Assembly (NCBI RefSeq): GCF_900107275.1
Contig: NZ_FNPI01000001.1
Location: forward strand, 620,001 to 684,000
Reading direction: 5' to 3'
DNA: 64,000 bases
From: Evansella caseinilytica
Lineage (GTDB): Bacteria > Bacillota > Bacilli > Bacillales > Salisediminibacteriaceae
In this document: in pieces, positions 33,833 through 43,028 of the stretch
Position numbering within the stretch: position 1 is the first letter of the stretch
Layout: each line of letters opens with the position of its first letter
Translations under genes and position numbers: made by a program
The notes under the pieces: generated by a model
What the model was told of the DNA's origin: nothing
The model's database searches: none
What the model saw: the letters and a program-made list of their open reading frames with translations, nothing else

Positions 33833-34528
33833 ATGATTACCGGAAAAAAAGTGCTGGCTGTTATTCCGGCACGAGGCGGTTCAAAAAGAGTGCCGGGAAA
33901 AAATATTCGGGGGCTGGCAGGAAAGCCGTTGATTGCCTGGACAATCGAGGAAGCGAGAAAATCGCAGTACATCGATCGGCTCATTCTCAGTTCCGAGGAT
34001 GAGGCAATTATCAAGGTTGCTGAAACATATAAGTGTGAAGTGCCGTTTCGCAGGCCCAGTTCCTTGGCGCAGGATGATACGCCGGGAATTGCCCCTGTTC
34101 TCCATGCCGCCCGAAAGCTGCCGGATTATGACCTTATCGTGCTATTGCAGCCGACATCGCCGCTTCGTATGGCGGATGATATTGACAAGGCGATGGAAAC
34201 GTGTGTGCATGCTGGATATAAAACGTGCATCTCCGTGTCCAAAGTTGATAAATCGCCACATTGGATGTATGAAATCGATGACCGCAATGTGCTCCGCCCT
34301 TTTTTTCCATTGACGGGAGCGGCAAGGAGGCAGGATGCTCCGGTGGTTTATGCCGCAAATGGCGCGGTGTACGTGGCCTGCCGGGAAAAGCTTTTACGGG
34401 AAAAATCGTTCCGGTCGAAAGGAGCGGTGGCTTATGAGATGCCGGCGGAGCGTGCTGTCGATATTGACACCGAACTGGATTTTCTCCTGTGCGAGTTTTT
34501 GATGAAAACAATGCGGGGCATTTGCTGA
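33833..34528 (+). CDS. legF: CMP-legionaminic acid synthase (LegF/NeuA family)
   Basis: 231 residues from the ATG at 33833 with GAGGTG six bases ahead; the frame is open to 33809. KVLAVIPARGGSKRVPGKNI at 6-25 is the CTP-binding signature of CMP-sialate synthases, IDRLILSSEDEAIIKVAE the next strand, and LIVLLQPTSPLRMADDID near 108 the substrate loop; EMPAERAVDIDTELDFLLCE near 205 carries the metal-binding Asp pair. It activates a nonulosonic acid with CTP. The neighbourhood (LegB, LegC, LegG, LegI) points to legionaminic rather than sialic or pseudaminic acid. It also has QDAPVVYAANGAVYVA, common in LegF/NeuA. Confidence 0.9.
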   Translation: MITGKKVLAVIPARGGSKRVPGKNIRGLAGKPLIAWTIEEARKSQYIDRLILSSEDEAIIKVAETYKCEVPFRRPSSLAQDDTPGIAPVLHAARKLPDYDLIVLLQPTSPLRMADDIDKAMETCVHAGYKTCISVSKVDKSPHWMYEIDDRNVLRPFFPLTGAARRQDAPVVYAANGAVYVACREKLLREKSFRSKGAVAYEMPAERAVDIDTELDFLLCEFLMKTMRGIC

Positions 34529-34696
34529 AAACCGAATCGCCGCTGACCTTGACCTCCGGTTTTCGCCGGGAAATGCCGAGGCTCAGCCGGTCATGATTTT
34601 TTCAGCAAAGCATATGATGGAATGAACGTATACGGAATATCGTTGAAGCAGGAAGGTGACAAGCATCTTTCACTTCATCACGGGGGTCGGCATAAG

Positions 34697-35707
34697 ATGG
34701 ACTTAAAAAACAAACATGTTCTTGTTACCGGGGCGGATGGCTTTATCGGCTCGCACTTAACGGAACAGCTAGTGCGTTCCGCGAAGCATGTCAAAGCGTT
34801 TGTTCACTATAATGCCTTTAATTCATGGGGCTGGCTGGACGATTCCCCGCTGGATATAAAGCGTCAGCTTGAAGTGATTTCCGGAGATATCCGCGATCCG
34901 CACGCTGTGAAGCAGGCCGTGAGGGGGTGTGATGCGGTGTTTCATCTGGCCGCATTGGTAGCCATTCCCTACTCCTACCATTCCCCTGCTTCGTATGTCG
35001 ATACGAATATGAAAGGGACATTGCATGTTCTGCAGGCTGCCCGCGAGCTGGAGATAGAAAAGGTGATTCACACGTCGACGAGCGAAGTTTACGGGACGGC
35101 GCAATCTGTCCCGATCACCGAGAACCACCGTTTACAGGGACAGTCTCCATACGCGGCGACGAAAATTGCCGCCGACCAACTGGCAACTGCTTTTCATTGC
35201 TCCTTTGCCACACCGGTGGCGATCATTCGCCCGTTTAACACATACGGCCCGCGCCAGTCAGCTAGGGCGGTGATTCCGACCATCATCGGGCAGGTTGCCG
35301 CCGGCAAAAAAAAAATCAAGCTTGGGGCTCTTCATCCGACACGGGACTTCAGCTACGTGAAGGACACGGTGAACGGCTTTATCAAAATTGCCGAGTCGGA
35401 GCAAACCATCGGCGAAGTCGTTCAAATCGGCAGTAATTTTGAAATTTCCATCGGCGATACAGCCAGATTGATAGCCGAGGTGATGGGAGCCGAGATCGAG
35501 ATTCTTACGGATGAGCAGCGGCTTCGTCCAGCGAAAAGTGAAGTGGAGCGTCTGTGTGCCGATTACACGAAAGCAAAGCTGCTGGCGGACTGGGAGCCCG
35601 TATACGGAGGGAAGGAAGGCTTTAGAAAGGGACTCAGGGAGACGGTGGATTGGTTTGTAACAGCGGAGAACAGACGTGCATACAAGGTGGATGAGTATAA
35701 CATATGA
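34697..35707 (+). CDS. legB: NAD-dependent 4,6-dehydratase (LegB, extended SDR)
   Basis: 336 residues from the ATG at 34697 (GGGGGTCGGCATAAG ahead); an upstream in-frame ATG at 34622 has no ribosome-binding site. HVLVTGADGFIGSHLTEQL holds the NAD glycine motif at 11-18; HTSTSEVYG near 125 and SPYAATKIAADQLA with Tyr152 and Lys156 form the active site; RPFNTYGPRQSARAVIPT near 190 and PTRDFSYVKDTVNGF near 215 are typical of LegB. In Campylobacter the enzyme converts GDP-GlcNAc to the 4-keto-6-deoxy sugar, the first step after GDP-GlcNAc. It overlaps LegC by four bases. RmlB-type activity on dTDP-glucose is the less likely alternative. Confidence 0.88.
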   Translation: MDLKNKHVLVTGADGFIGSHLTEQLVRSAKHVKAFVHYNAFNSWGWLDDSPLDIKRQLEVISGDIRDPHAVKQAVRGCDAVFHLAALVAIPYSYHSPASYVDTNMKGTLHVLQAARELEIEKVIHTSTSEVYGTAQSVPITENHRLQGQSPYAATKIAADQLATAFHCSFATPVAIIRPFNTYGPRQSARAVIPTIIGQVAAGKKKIKLGALHPTRDFSYVKDTVNGFIKIAESEQTIGEVVQIGSNFEISIGDTARLIAEVMGAEIEILTDEQRLRPAKSEVERLCADYTKAKLLADWEPVYGGKEGFRKGLRETVDWFVTAENRRAYKVDEYNI

Positions 35708-36879
35708 AGGATACGGCTGATTACGCGGATAATATGATCGCTGCTGTCCGGAAAGCAGCTTCCGCCAGTCGGACGCAGGCGATTCTTCCGCTTCATGAAC
35801 CAGTGTTTCAAGGAAACGAATGGAAATATGTGAAAGCGTGTCTCGATTCCACATTTGTTTCCTCCGTCGGAGAATACGTCACCCGTTTTGAAAAAGCACT
35901 GGCAGAGTATGTTGGTGTGAAGCGTGCGGTTGCGGTTGCGAGCGGTACGGCAGCCCTCCATGTCGCGTTGCGGCTTGTCGGTGTGGAAAAAAATGACGAG
36001 GTACTCCTTCCCGGATTGACTTTTGTGGCAACGGCAAATGCTGTCGCGTATTGCGGAGCCGTTCCACATTTTGTTGACAGCGACGAAACTACGCTCGGCT
36101 TGGCTCCATGTCAATTAAAGGAATACTTGCGGGACACCGCCATCGTGAAGCAGCAGCAATGCTTCAACAGCAAGACGGGGAGACGAATCAAAGCGGCAGT
36201 GCCGGTGCATACTTTCGGGCATCCGGTGGACATCGCCCCCCTGCTTGACCTGTGCCGCATGTATCACATCGAGTTAGTGGAAGACGCCGCGGAAGCATTA
36301 GGGTCTTTATATAAAGGCAAGCATGCCGGCAGCTTCGGGCGCGTTTCCGCAATAAGCTTCAACGGGAACAAAATCATTACGGCCGGCGGCGGCGGCGCGA
36401 TCTTAACCGATGACGAAGAACTGGCGGATCGTGCCAGGCACATCACGACAACGGCAAAGCTTCCGCATCCTTGGGAATATGTCCACGATGACATCGGCTA
36501 TAATTACCGGATGCCGAACTTGAACGCGGCGCTGGTACTCGCCCAGTTGGAGCAGTTGCCGGCATTTCTTGCGAAAAAGCGAAAGCTAGCGGAAGCATAC
36601 GCGAAGGCGTTTAAGCCACTCGAAGGTGTGCGGCTGTTTACGGAGCCCGCTTTTGCCAGGAGTAATTACTGGCTGCAGACGCTGCTGCTGGAGGAGGGGA
36701 CGGAAGGAAAACGCGATCAGCTTCTCACGGCGCTCCATGAAGCGAATATTCTTGCCCGTCCTGCCTGGAAGCCGCTGCATCAGCTCGACATGTATCAGCA
36801 GTGTCCGAGAATGGAAATGAAGAATGCTGAAAAGCTGACGGCGGCAATTATCAACCTCCCGAGCGGCGCCGCTCTTTGA
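35704..36879 (+). CDS. legC: Sugar 4-aminotransferase LegC (DegT family)
   Basis: 391 residues. LPLHEPVFQGNEWKYVKACL near 29, VASGTAALHVALRL near 78, LVEDAAEALGS with the PLP Asp near 194, and Lys223 in SFNGNKIITAGGGGAIL make up the PLP site; the NGNKIITxGGGG form is characteristic of LegC/PglE-like enzymes. It would transfer an amine from glutamate to the 4-keto sugar made by LegB. The start overlaps the LegB stop (ATGA) so the two are coupled. It is followed by LegG after about 50 bases. Confidence 0.9.
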   Translation: MKDTADYADNMIAAVRKAASASRTQAILPLHEPVFQGNEWKYVKACLDSTFVSSVGEYVTRFEKALAEYVGVKRAVAVASGTAALHVALRLVGVEKNDEVLLPGLTFVATANAVAYCGAVPHFVDSDETTLGLAPCQLKEYLRDTAIVKQQQCFNSKTGRRIKAAVPVHTFGHPVDIAPLLDLCRMYHIELVEDAAEALGSLYKGKHAGSFGRVSAISFNGNKIITAGGGGAILTDDEELADRARHITTTAKLPHPWEYVHDDIGYNYRMPNLNAALVLAQLEQLPAFLAKKRKLAEAYAKAFKPLEGVRLFTEPAFARSNYWLQTLLLEEGTEGKRDQLLTALHEANILARPAWKPLHQLDMYQQCPRMEMKNAEKLTAAIINLPSGAAL

Positions 36880-36927
36880 AAAAACAAAACACCAAGCCTG
36901 ACAAGAAAGGATTTGACGGCAGCGAGA

Positions 36928-38079
36928 ATGAACAAAATCAGCATTGTTTTTTTCAGCGGAAACCGGTCGGAATTCGGACTGATGACACCGATCATAAAAC
37001 GAGCCGCCGGCAGTGACCAATTCAAGGTGACATTAGCCATCGCCGGCGCCCATCTTGCAGAAAAATTCGGCAGCTCCGCAGGGGAAATCGTACAGGAAAA
37101 CATCGCCATTGATTATGCGATTGCCACGAAGCCTGCCGGGGAGTCGAAGGAACAAATGATAGCGGAAATATCATTGCTGCTTACCGAGTTCACGGCAGTG
37201 TTGCGGCGGGAAAAACCGGATTATGTTTTTTTGCTTGGCGACAGATACGAAACGTATGCGGCGGCAATGGCGGCCTTTTTTTTCGGCATACCGATTGCTC
37301 ACAGCGGCGGAGGCAATAAGACAGCGGGCGGATGTATCGATGATACTGTCAGACATTTAATCACGAAGCTTGCCAGTCTGCATTTTGTTACGTGTGAAGA
37401 AAACGCGGCGAACATCAGAAGGCTTGGCGAGGAAAACTGGCGGATTTGCAACAGCGGTTCTCCGGTCGTGGAAACGCTTCTGACGGAAAAACTGTATTCC
37501 AAGCAGGAATTGCAGGAAATGCTGGCAATCAACTGGAAGCTGCCGCTGATTTTATTTACACAGCACCCGATATCGACAGCGCCGGAAAAAGCGGGCAGTC
37601 AAATCAGGGAAAGCTTGTCTGCGCTAGCGGAGCTCGGGCTGCCGACGGTGGTTACTTATCCGAATGCAGACGCCGGTTCCGACCGGATCATTCAGGAATA
37701 TAAAGCGTTTGACCAGAGCGAAAACCTTTTTTTTCATAAGCACTTAGGACGGAAGCTGTACCTCAGCGTAATGAAGCATTGCGCCGTTGTGGTGGGCAAC
37801 TCGAGCAGCGGGCTGCTGGAAACGCCGGTTTTTCACGTGCCGGCGGTCAACATCGGCGACAGGCAAAAGGGGAGGGTCCGCTCGACGAACGTCATCGATG
37901 CGCCGCATGACAAGGAAGCGATAAAAGCGGCGGTGAAAAAAGCGATCTTTGATGAAGCGTTTATCCAGCAGGTGAAGCATTGCCCGAACCCGTTTGGCAA
38001 CGGAGAAACAAGCAAAATCATTTTGGAAACACTTGCGGAGAAGCGAACGTGCCCGGCCTTGCTGACAAAAACGTTGTGA
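36928..38079 (+). CDS. legG: Hydrolysing NDP-sugar 2-epimerase LegG (NeuC family)
   Basis: 383 residues from the ATG at 36928; TTG 36913 is an in-frame alternative right behind AAAGGAT. NKISIVFFSGNRSEFGLMTP is the NeuC opening (GTRxExGLL), FLLGDRYETYAAAMAAFF near 100 and AHSGGGNKTAGGCIDDTVRH near 120 are the substrate and catalytic loops (normally HxxGG), and VGNSSSGLLETPVFHVPAVN near 295 is the NDP-binding loop, with GDRQKGR after it. In the pathway it releases 2,4-diacetamido-2,4,6-trideoxymannose by inversion at C2 and hydrolysis of the nucleotide. The order LegB-LegC-LegG-LegI is retained. Confidence 0.9.
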   Translation: MNKISIVFFSGNRSEFGLMTPIIKRAAGSDQFKVTLAIAGAHLAEKFGSSAGEIVQENIAIDYAIATKPAGESKEQMIAEISLLLTEFTAVLRREKPDYVFLLGDRYETYAAAMAAFFFGIPIAHSGGGNKTAGGCIDDTVRHLITKLASLHFVTCEENAANIRRLGEENWRICNSGSPVVETLLTEKLYSKQELQEMLAINWKLPLILFTQHPISTAPEKAGSQIRESLSALAELGLPTVVTYPNADAGSDRIIQEYKAFDQSENLFFHKHLGRKLYLSVMKHCAVVVGNSSSGLLETPVFHVPAVNIGDRQKGRVRSTNVIDAPHDKEAIKAAVKKAIFDEAFIQQVKHCPNPFGNGETSKIILETLAEKRTCPALLTKTL

Positions 38080-38289
38080 TGGTTGTTTGCCTGCTGCGGC
38101 TGTGTCCGTCATTGTGGGGACCACCGTGTCTGCTATTTTTCCCGCATGTATCACAAGTGCGGCCTCAATGGGCGTGACAAGCATGAAAAGTCACTAGCAG
38201 AACGTGTTCAAAAGGCAATTTGTTCCGCTCGCGGCATCGTCATTGTTCAAGTAAGTAAAAAAGCGGCTTAAGAAAGGGGAAGGAAACGG

Positions 38290-39330
38290 ATGTTTTCTGC
38301 CAAAAACGGTGTTTATATCATTGCGGAAATCGGTGTCAATCACAATGGCTCCGTTGCTGCAGCGAAAAAGCTGGTCGATATTGCGGCAGACGCTGGGGCG
38401 GATGCCGTGAAGTTCCAAAGCGGGCATCCGAAAAACACGAAAATCAAAGCGATGCCGTTTGCCGACTACCAACAAAGCCGGGTAAAAGCAGACAGTTCCT
38501 ATGAAATGAGCATGGGATTGATGCTGTCCTACGAAGATCACGTGCAGCTGAAGAACTATTGCACGGCGAAAAAAATCGAGTTTCTTTCTTCACCGTTTGA
38601 CTTGCCAAGCGTCGACTGGCTGGAAAAGCTTGGTGTGAAAATGATAAAAATTCCGTCGGGAGAATTGACAAACACTCCGTTGCTGCTGAAAATAGCGGAT
38701 CAAAACAAGCCGCTGATATTGTCCACCGGCATGGCCGATATCGGGGAAATTGCCGGCGCTGTCCAACGGTTGAGAAAAGTTAACGATAAGCCGTTAGCCA
38801 TTCTGCATTGTGTTTCTCTTTATCCGACTCCGTATGAAAAGCTGAATTTAGCTTTTATCAGGACGCTTAAAGCAGTTTTCCCCGAGCATATCATCGGTTT
38901 TTCCGACCATTCCCTAGGCATCCCGGCAGCGGTCGCGGCGGTGGCATTGGGGGCGAAGGTGATTGAAAAGCATCTGACCCTAGATAAACAACTGGAAGGT
39001 CCGGACCACCAGGCGTCGCTTGCTCCGGATGAATTTCGCGAGCTTGTCCGTTCGATCCGGTTCACGGAACTGGCGCTCGGCAGCCCGCAAAAAATGTTGT
39101 CGCAGGAAGAATTGGCAATGCGGCAGCTGTCGAGACGCAGCATTGTGACAGCAAGACCGATCAACGAAGGCGAGGTATTTACTGTAACCAATCTCGCAGT
39201 CAAGCGTCCGGGAACGGGCATTCCACCCGGATGTCTGGAGATTATTTTAGGAAGGAAAGCAGTGCAAACGTTGTCTGCCGATTGTATTTTACGTTGGGAG
39301 CATGTGGGGGAGCAGAAAAACAGCAGGTAG
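38290..39330 (+). CDS. legI: N,N'-diacetyllegionaminate synthase LegI (NeuB family)
   Basis: 346 residues; GAAAGGGGAAGGAAACGG precedes the ATG. YIIAEIGVNHNGSVAAAKKL near 8, DAVKFQSGHPKNT near 39, and LPSVDWLEKLGVKMIKIPSG near 108 form the TIM-barrel active site, and LALHCVSLYPTPYEKLNL-like and GFSDHSLGIPAAVAAVALGA segments near 180-220 include the conserved NeuB blocks; EKHLTLDKQLEGPDHQASL near 233 supplies the metal His. Residues 280-346 are the SAF/antifreeze-like C-terminal domain (RSIVTARPINEGEVFT). It condenses the trideoxymannose derivative with phosphoenolpyruvate. It is the last core pathway gene; the tailoring set follows 43 bases later. Confidence 0.92.
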   Translation: MFSAKNGVYIIAEIGVNHNGSVAAAKKLVDIAADAGADAVKFQSGHPKNTKIKAMPFADYQQSRVKADSSYEMSMGLMLSYEDHVQLKNYCTAKKIEFLSSPFDLPSVDWLEKLGVKMIKIPSGELTNTPLLLKIADQNKPLILSTGMADIGEIAGAVQRLRKVNDKPLAILHCVSLYPTPYEKLNLAFIRTLKAVFPEHIIGFSDHSLGIPAAVAAVALGAKVIEKHLTLDKQLEGPDHQASLAPDEFRELVRSIRFTELALGSPQKMLSQEELAMRQLSRRSIVTARPINEGEVFTVTNLAVKRPGTGIPPGCLEIILGRKAVQTLSADCILRWEHVGEQKNSR

Positions 39331-39373
39331 CAAGAACGGCAGAAGCCGGAAGAAAGCGAAAGGGGCGCGGAAA

Positions 39374-40312
39374 ATGGGAAACTTACTGCCGGCCGGCTGG
39401 ATGAAAGATGTTTTGCAGCATCCTGTACCGGAGAAGCTCGATGATAACGGCATCGTGCGTGTGGGTGAAGACATAAACATGACTAACAGTGGTACGAAGT
39501 TTCATCAGGCAATGGCTCGTGGGTCGCAGCTCAATGCATTGCAGTATCAGCCATTTCACCTTGCGTACTGGGAAACTCCTTACTATAACAAGGCAATAAA
39601 GAAATTTTTGGCCGGAAAACAGCCAAGTGATGCAGTTGCTCTGGATTTAGGCTGCGGTGACGGCAGGTTCACGCAATTGCTGATTTCTCTTGGATTCGAC
39701 AAAATTATTGCTGTTGATGCCGATTACCGGTCACTTGAAGCGCTTGCCAATACGGCAGTCAGAGCGGGGTACAGGGAAAAACTGTTGCTAATTCAGGCAG
39801 GTGCCGGAAAAGTACCGTTAAACGATCGAACCGCCGACGTCGTTTTAGCCATCGGTGTGCTGTATTACTTGAATGAAGACTATGAATCCGGGCTGCATGA
39901 AGTATCGCGGCTTTTACAGACGAACGGAATCGCGGTGATCGCGGAGCCCGATCTGGAAGGAGCGAGTCTGAAAGCACTGTTGTATGACGGTATCGATGAT
40001 TTTTTCGACACGATCACAAAGCAACGCTTCCTGGAATTCCATGAGACTCATAAGGAAAAATTCCGGCTGTTCCGCCGAGAAGAACTGGTGGCATTATTTC
40101 GTAAACATCATCTGACCGTCAACGATTATCACGGCATCTCCATCTTTCCGTCCATCTTAAGGCTCGGGATGAAAAAAGGTCAATTGACGGATAAGGCAAT
40201 AAGGCAAAAGGAAGACGAAATAAGAAAATCATTTGATTTCCTAGATGACCATGGAAAGGTATTTAAGCACATCATTTGGTCGTGCAGAAAGGAAGCATTT
40301 TCGGATAGATGA
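39374..40312 (+). CDS. SAM-dependent methyltransferase (class I)
   Basis: 312 residues from the ATG at 39374 (AAAGGGGCGCGGAAA ahead); the frame is open to 39302. ALDLGCGDGRFTQLLISLGF near 102 is motif I for SAM, IIAVDADYRS motif II, and DVVLAIGVLYYLNED near 162 motif IV. The N-terminal part has GTKFHQAMARGSQLNALQYQ and FHLAYWETPYYN, a positioning segment found in methyltransferases of sugar clusters. Target unknown. It begins the run of accessory genes between LegI and the Maf-type transferase, so a methyl group on the nonulosonate or its N-acyl substituent is the natural inference. A 21-nt repeat array starts four bases behind its stop. Confidence 0.83.
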   Translation: MGNLLPAGWMKDVLQHPVPEKLDDNGIVRVGEDINMTNSGTKFHQAMARGSQLNALQYQPFHLAYWETPYYNKAIKKFLAGKQPSDAVALDLGCGDGRFTQLLISLGFDKIIAVDADYRSLEALANTAVRAGYREKLLLIQAGAGKVPLNDRTADVVLAIGVLYYLNEDYESGLHEVSRLLQTNGIAVIAEPDLEGASLKALLYDGIDDFFDTITKQRFLEFHETHKEKFRLFRREELVALFRKHHLTVNDYHGISIFPSILRLGMKKGQLTDKAIRQKEDEIRKSFDFLDDHGKVFKHIIWSCRKEAFSDR

Positions 40313-40315
40313 CGT

Positions 40316-40440
40316 GACGGGAAAAAGTGAAAAATCGGCGGAAAAAAACAATCAAATCGGGTGGAAAACCAGGAACCGGCGGAATAAATATATAAACTAT
40401 CAAATTGGCGGATTATCCATGAGCGGCGGAACCTCCTTGC
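40316..40440. repeat. 21-nt-period GACGGGAA/GGCGGAA array (copy 3, irregular)
   Basis: Heads GACGGGAAA at 40316, GGCGGAAA at 40337, GGGTGGAAA at 40359, GGCGGAAT at 40378, GGCGGATT at 40407 and GGCGGAAC at 40425; spacings are 21, 22, 19, 29 and 18. It begins four bases after the methyltransferase stop and runs into the region upstream of the GNAT gene. It is also translated in the long open frame from 40245, which is why that frame looks low-complexity. Confidence 0.7.
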
Positions 40441-40496
40441 TCTTCCGCCGGAAACAGTTGAAACAACGCGAACAACGAATGAGGAAGTGGGCGGCA

Positions 40497-41042
40497 GTGA
40501 CAGACACAAATTCAATTTACAAGGTGGAGAAGTTCGTCGACGTCGGCACGGACAAAGCCAGCATCATTGCTTTTTTAAAAGCAAACGACCGCAGTTTTTT
40601 TCCGCCACTAAGCAAACGAGTCAAGCTGGAAAAGTATGCCGAAAAACTGATGAAGGAAGCGGTTCTGTTGATTGTAAAGGAGCCGGCTGCGGCAAGGCTT
40701 CTTGCCATGCTTGGTTTTTACTGCAATGCCCCCCAATATAATTCCGCGGTAATCACGTATCTTGCCGTCGCCCCTGCGGCAAGAGGAAAAGGCATCGGTA
40801 AGACACTGTTAAGGGAGTGCATCCGTTATGTCCGGCAATTCCCCGGCATGCAATCGATAGAAACAAGAACATGGGCGGGGAATCACGCGGCAGTCAAGAT
40901 GTATACCTCCCTCGGATTTAAAATTGTTGACAGATCGTTTGACCGTGGCGAGAAAGAGCACAGCTTGGAGCTGCGGCTGAAACTAAATGGCATTCATGAC
41001 GGACCGCACGACGGACCAACAGCGTTCGTCGAAGATCAATAG
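40497..41042 (+). CDS. GNAT-family N-acetyltransferase of the legionaminate tailoring run
   Basis: 181 residues from a GTG at 40497 with GAGGAAG nine bases ahead; ATG 40479 is an alternative, and the further upstream part of the frame is repeat sequence. VITYLAVAPAARGKGIGKTL near residue 88 is the acetyl-CoA pyrophosphate loop, and ETRTWAGNHAAVKMYTSLGF near 123 the C-terminal GNAT strand and helix. The first half (FLKANDRSFFPPLSKRVKLE) suits a sugar or amino-acid substrate pocket. It could supply the missing LegH step (acetylation of the LegC product) or acylate a side chain. It is 17 bases ahead of the PLP-enzyme gene. Confidence 0.82.
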   Translation: MTDTNSIYKVEKFVDVGTDKASIIAFLKANDRSFFPPLSKRVKLEKYAEKLMKEAVLLIVKEPAAARLLAMLGFYCNAPQYNSAVITYLAVAPAARGKGIGKTLLRECIRYVRQFPGMQSIETRTWAGNHAAVKMYTSLGFKIVDRSFDRGEKEHSLELRLKLNGIHDGPHDGPTAFVEDQ

Positions 41043-41058
41043 ATAAAGGATGAGTGCA

Positions 41059-42024
41059 ATGGTAAACAAAATCAAGCTGATCCGGCATGCAACACCGATC
41101 ACGAAATTAGCGGCTCCATTTTCCGGCAGTACCGTCTATATGAAAAGAGAGGATTTAATTGATTTCGGCATCGGCGGAAGCAAAGTCAGGAAGCTGGAAT
41201 ATATTTTTTATGAGGTGCTGGAGAAACAAGCTGACAAAATCATCACCATCGGGAGCGAGCACTCCAATCATGCGAGAATAACGGCAGCCGTTGCACAGCA
41301 TTTTCACATTGCTTGCGACATCATCATTATTTCAGACAATCCGGAGAGAAAAAAGGAAGGCAATCAGCTGCTGCTCGATTTTTATCAGGCAAAAGTGCAG
41401 TATTGTACGCGGAAAGATGCGACGGATTACATTGATCATTACTTGGATTCACAGACACAAGCGGGCATCAACTATTATTTTATCCCCGGAGGTGCTCATA
41501 CTCCCGCTGGTGCATTGGGATATGCGGATGCGATGAAAGAGATGTATATGCAATGTCTGCAGGAAAATATCAAAATCGATGCGATCTTTCTCCCTACAGG
41601 AACCGGATCAACGCAGGCCGGGCTGCTGTACGGAGCCAAACAGCTGCAGCTGCCGGTAAAAATTGTCGGAGTATCCGTTGCAAGAAAAACAGCGCAGTGC
41701 ATCACAAACATTCAAACTGTTTTTGACTCGCTTGTAAAAAAACGACGCGACAGCTTCTCCATCCAGAAGGAGGACATCCATGTCATCGACCAAGCGGTTG
41801 CCGGCTACGGTGAAATCAGCGCCGATGTTTACAGCACCATGCAGGCGGTGTCCTGCTCTGCTGGCATTGTTTTGGACCCGGTTTATAATGCAAAGGCGTT
41901 TGCCGGGATGAAAAAATATTTGGCAGATAGCAAAGAAAAATTTCGCAATGTTCTGTATATAAATACCGGTGGAATACCAAGCGTTTTTACAACGCCGTTT
42001 AAGAACAGGATGGCATCATCATGA
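41059..42024 (+). CDS. PLP-dependent ACC deaminase / D-cysteine desulfhydrase-like enzyme
   Basis: 321 residues from the ATG at 41059 with AAAGGATG ahead; ATG 41050 is too close to that site. It is a fold-type II PLP enzyme: STVYMKREDLIDFGIGGSKV then RKLEYIF near 24-50 contains the Schiff-base Lys42 of the GG[NS]KxRKLEY signature, ITIGSEHSNHARITAAVAQH near 68 the substrate Ser/Asn loop, and LPTGTGSTQAGLLYGAK near 182 the phosphate-binding loop. Relatives open 1-aminocyclopropane-1-carboxylate or break D-cysteine. Inside this glycan cluster it may instead produce or modify the amino acid that the adjacent ATP-grasp ligates. Its stop overlaps the next start by four bases (ATGA). Confidence 0.82.
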   Translation: MVNKIKLIRHATPITKLAAPFSGSTVYMKREDLIDFGIGGSKVRKLEYIFYEVLEKQADKIITIGSEHSNHARITAAVAQHFHIACDIIIISDNPERKKEGNQLLLDFYQAKVQYCTRKDATDYIDHYLDSQTQAGINYYFIPGGAHTPAGALGYADAMKEMYMQCLQENIKIDAIFLPTGTGSTQAGLLYGAKQLQLPVKIVGVSVARKTAQCITNIQTVFDSLVKKRRDSFSIQKEDIHVIDQAVAGYGEISADVYSTMQAVSCSAGIVLDPVYNAKAFAGMKKYLADSKEKFRNVLYINTGGIPSVFTTPFKNRMASS

Positions 42025-42989
42025 ACGTGCTGATCACAAATATCGGACGGAGAGGGTATCTCGTCGATTTTATCAAGGCGGAGGAAAGCTTTTGCGGGCA
42101 AGTGTTTGTCGCCGATTGTGATGAAACGGCCAGCGGACTGTACAGCAACCATGACGGCCGGTTTTTGCTGCCCCGGCCGGTGGAAGAGGAAGCAAGATAT
42201 GTAGCCGAGCTTCTGAGCTTATGCCGTCAACAAGCCGTTGATATCGTCATCCCGGTGATCGATCCGGAAATTTATCTGCTTTCCAAACACAAGGAGCTGT
42301 TCGCAAAGGAGCGAATCCTTGTTGTTGTGTCCGATTTCGGCGTTCTGGAAACGTGCTGCAGCAAGCTGAAAATGAACGACTTTTTGCGGAAAAATGGCTT
42401 TGATGTCGTCCCCACTTTTACTGGAATCCGGCAATTGGAAGCGGCGCATGCCGGCGGTACCATTGATTTTCCGGTCTTTATTAAACCGGTTAACGGCAGC
42501 GGCAGCAGCAACTGCGGTGCCGTTCACAGTCTGGAAGAGCTGAATGCAAGCTTTCGTGAACAGATGCTGATCCAACCGCTGCTGACCGGAGACGAATATG
42601 GAGTGGATGTTTTTAATGATAGCAGCGGCATGCCGGTGCGGCTGGTGATCAAGAAAAAACTGGCGATGCGGAGCGGTGAAACAGACAAGGCGGTCACTGT
42701 TTTCCACGAACAAATTCATTCCCTTGCTTTGCGGCTGGCAAAGGCATTGAAGCATTTTGGGCCGCTCGATCTCGATATCATTGTTGAACAAGGAAGATTA
42801 TACGTTATCGATATGAACCCGCGGCTGGGCGGAGGTTATCCGGCAACGCATCTGGCCGGCGTCGATTTTCTGCAATTATTGATGCAAATGCATGGAGGGA
42901 CCGATCCTGCCCCGGAATTCAACAATTACAAAGCCGGCTTGCTAACGATGAAGGATATCGGTATTAAAACATGTATAACTCGCAGTTGA
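42021..42989 (+). CDS. ATP-grasp carboxylate-amine ligase (CarB/PylC-like)
   Basis: 322 residues. MNVLITNIGRRGYLVDFIKA is the N-terminal Rossmann part. FPVFIKPVNGSGSSNCGAVH near 151 is the ATP lysine and glycine-rich loop, LIQPLLTGDEYGVDVFND near 185 the hinge and first acidic residues, and YVIDMNPRLGGGYPATHLAG near 263 the Glu/Asn metal motif (usually ExNxRxGG; here DMNPRLGGG). It should activate a carboxylate with ATP and couple it to an amine. Coupling to the PLP enzyme by an ATGA overlap implies the same pathway, for instance attaching an amino acid to the amino group of legionaminic acid. Substrates are not readable from sequence. Confidence 0.85.
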   Translation: MNVLITNIGRRGYLVDFIKAEESFCGQVFVADCDETASGLYSNHDGRFLLPRPVEEEARYVAELLSLCRQQAVDIVIPVIDPEIYLLSKHKELFAKERILVVVSDFGVLETCCSKLKMNDFLRKNGFDVVPTFTGIRQLEAAHAGGTIDFPVFIKPVNGSGSSNCGAVHSLEELNASFREQMLIQPLLTGDEYGVDVFNDSSGMPVRLVIKKKLAMRSGETDKAVTVFHEQIHSLALRLAKALKHFGPLDLDIIVEQGRLYVIDMNPRLGGGYPATHLAGVDFLQLLMQMHGGTDPAPEFNNYKAGLLTMKDIGIKTCITRS

Positions 42990-43028
42990 AAAAACAGGAA
43001 ACAAACCGTTTTAAAAGGAGTGAGGCGA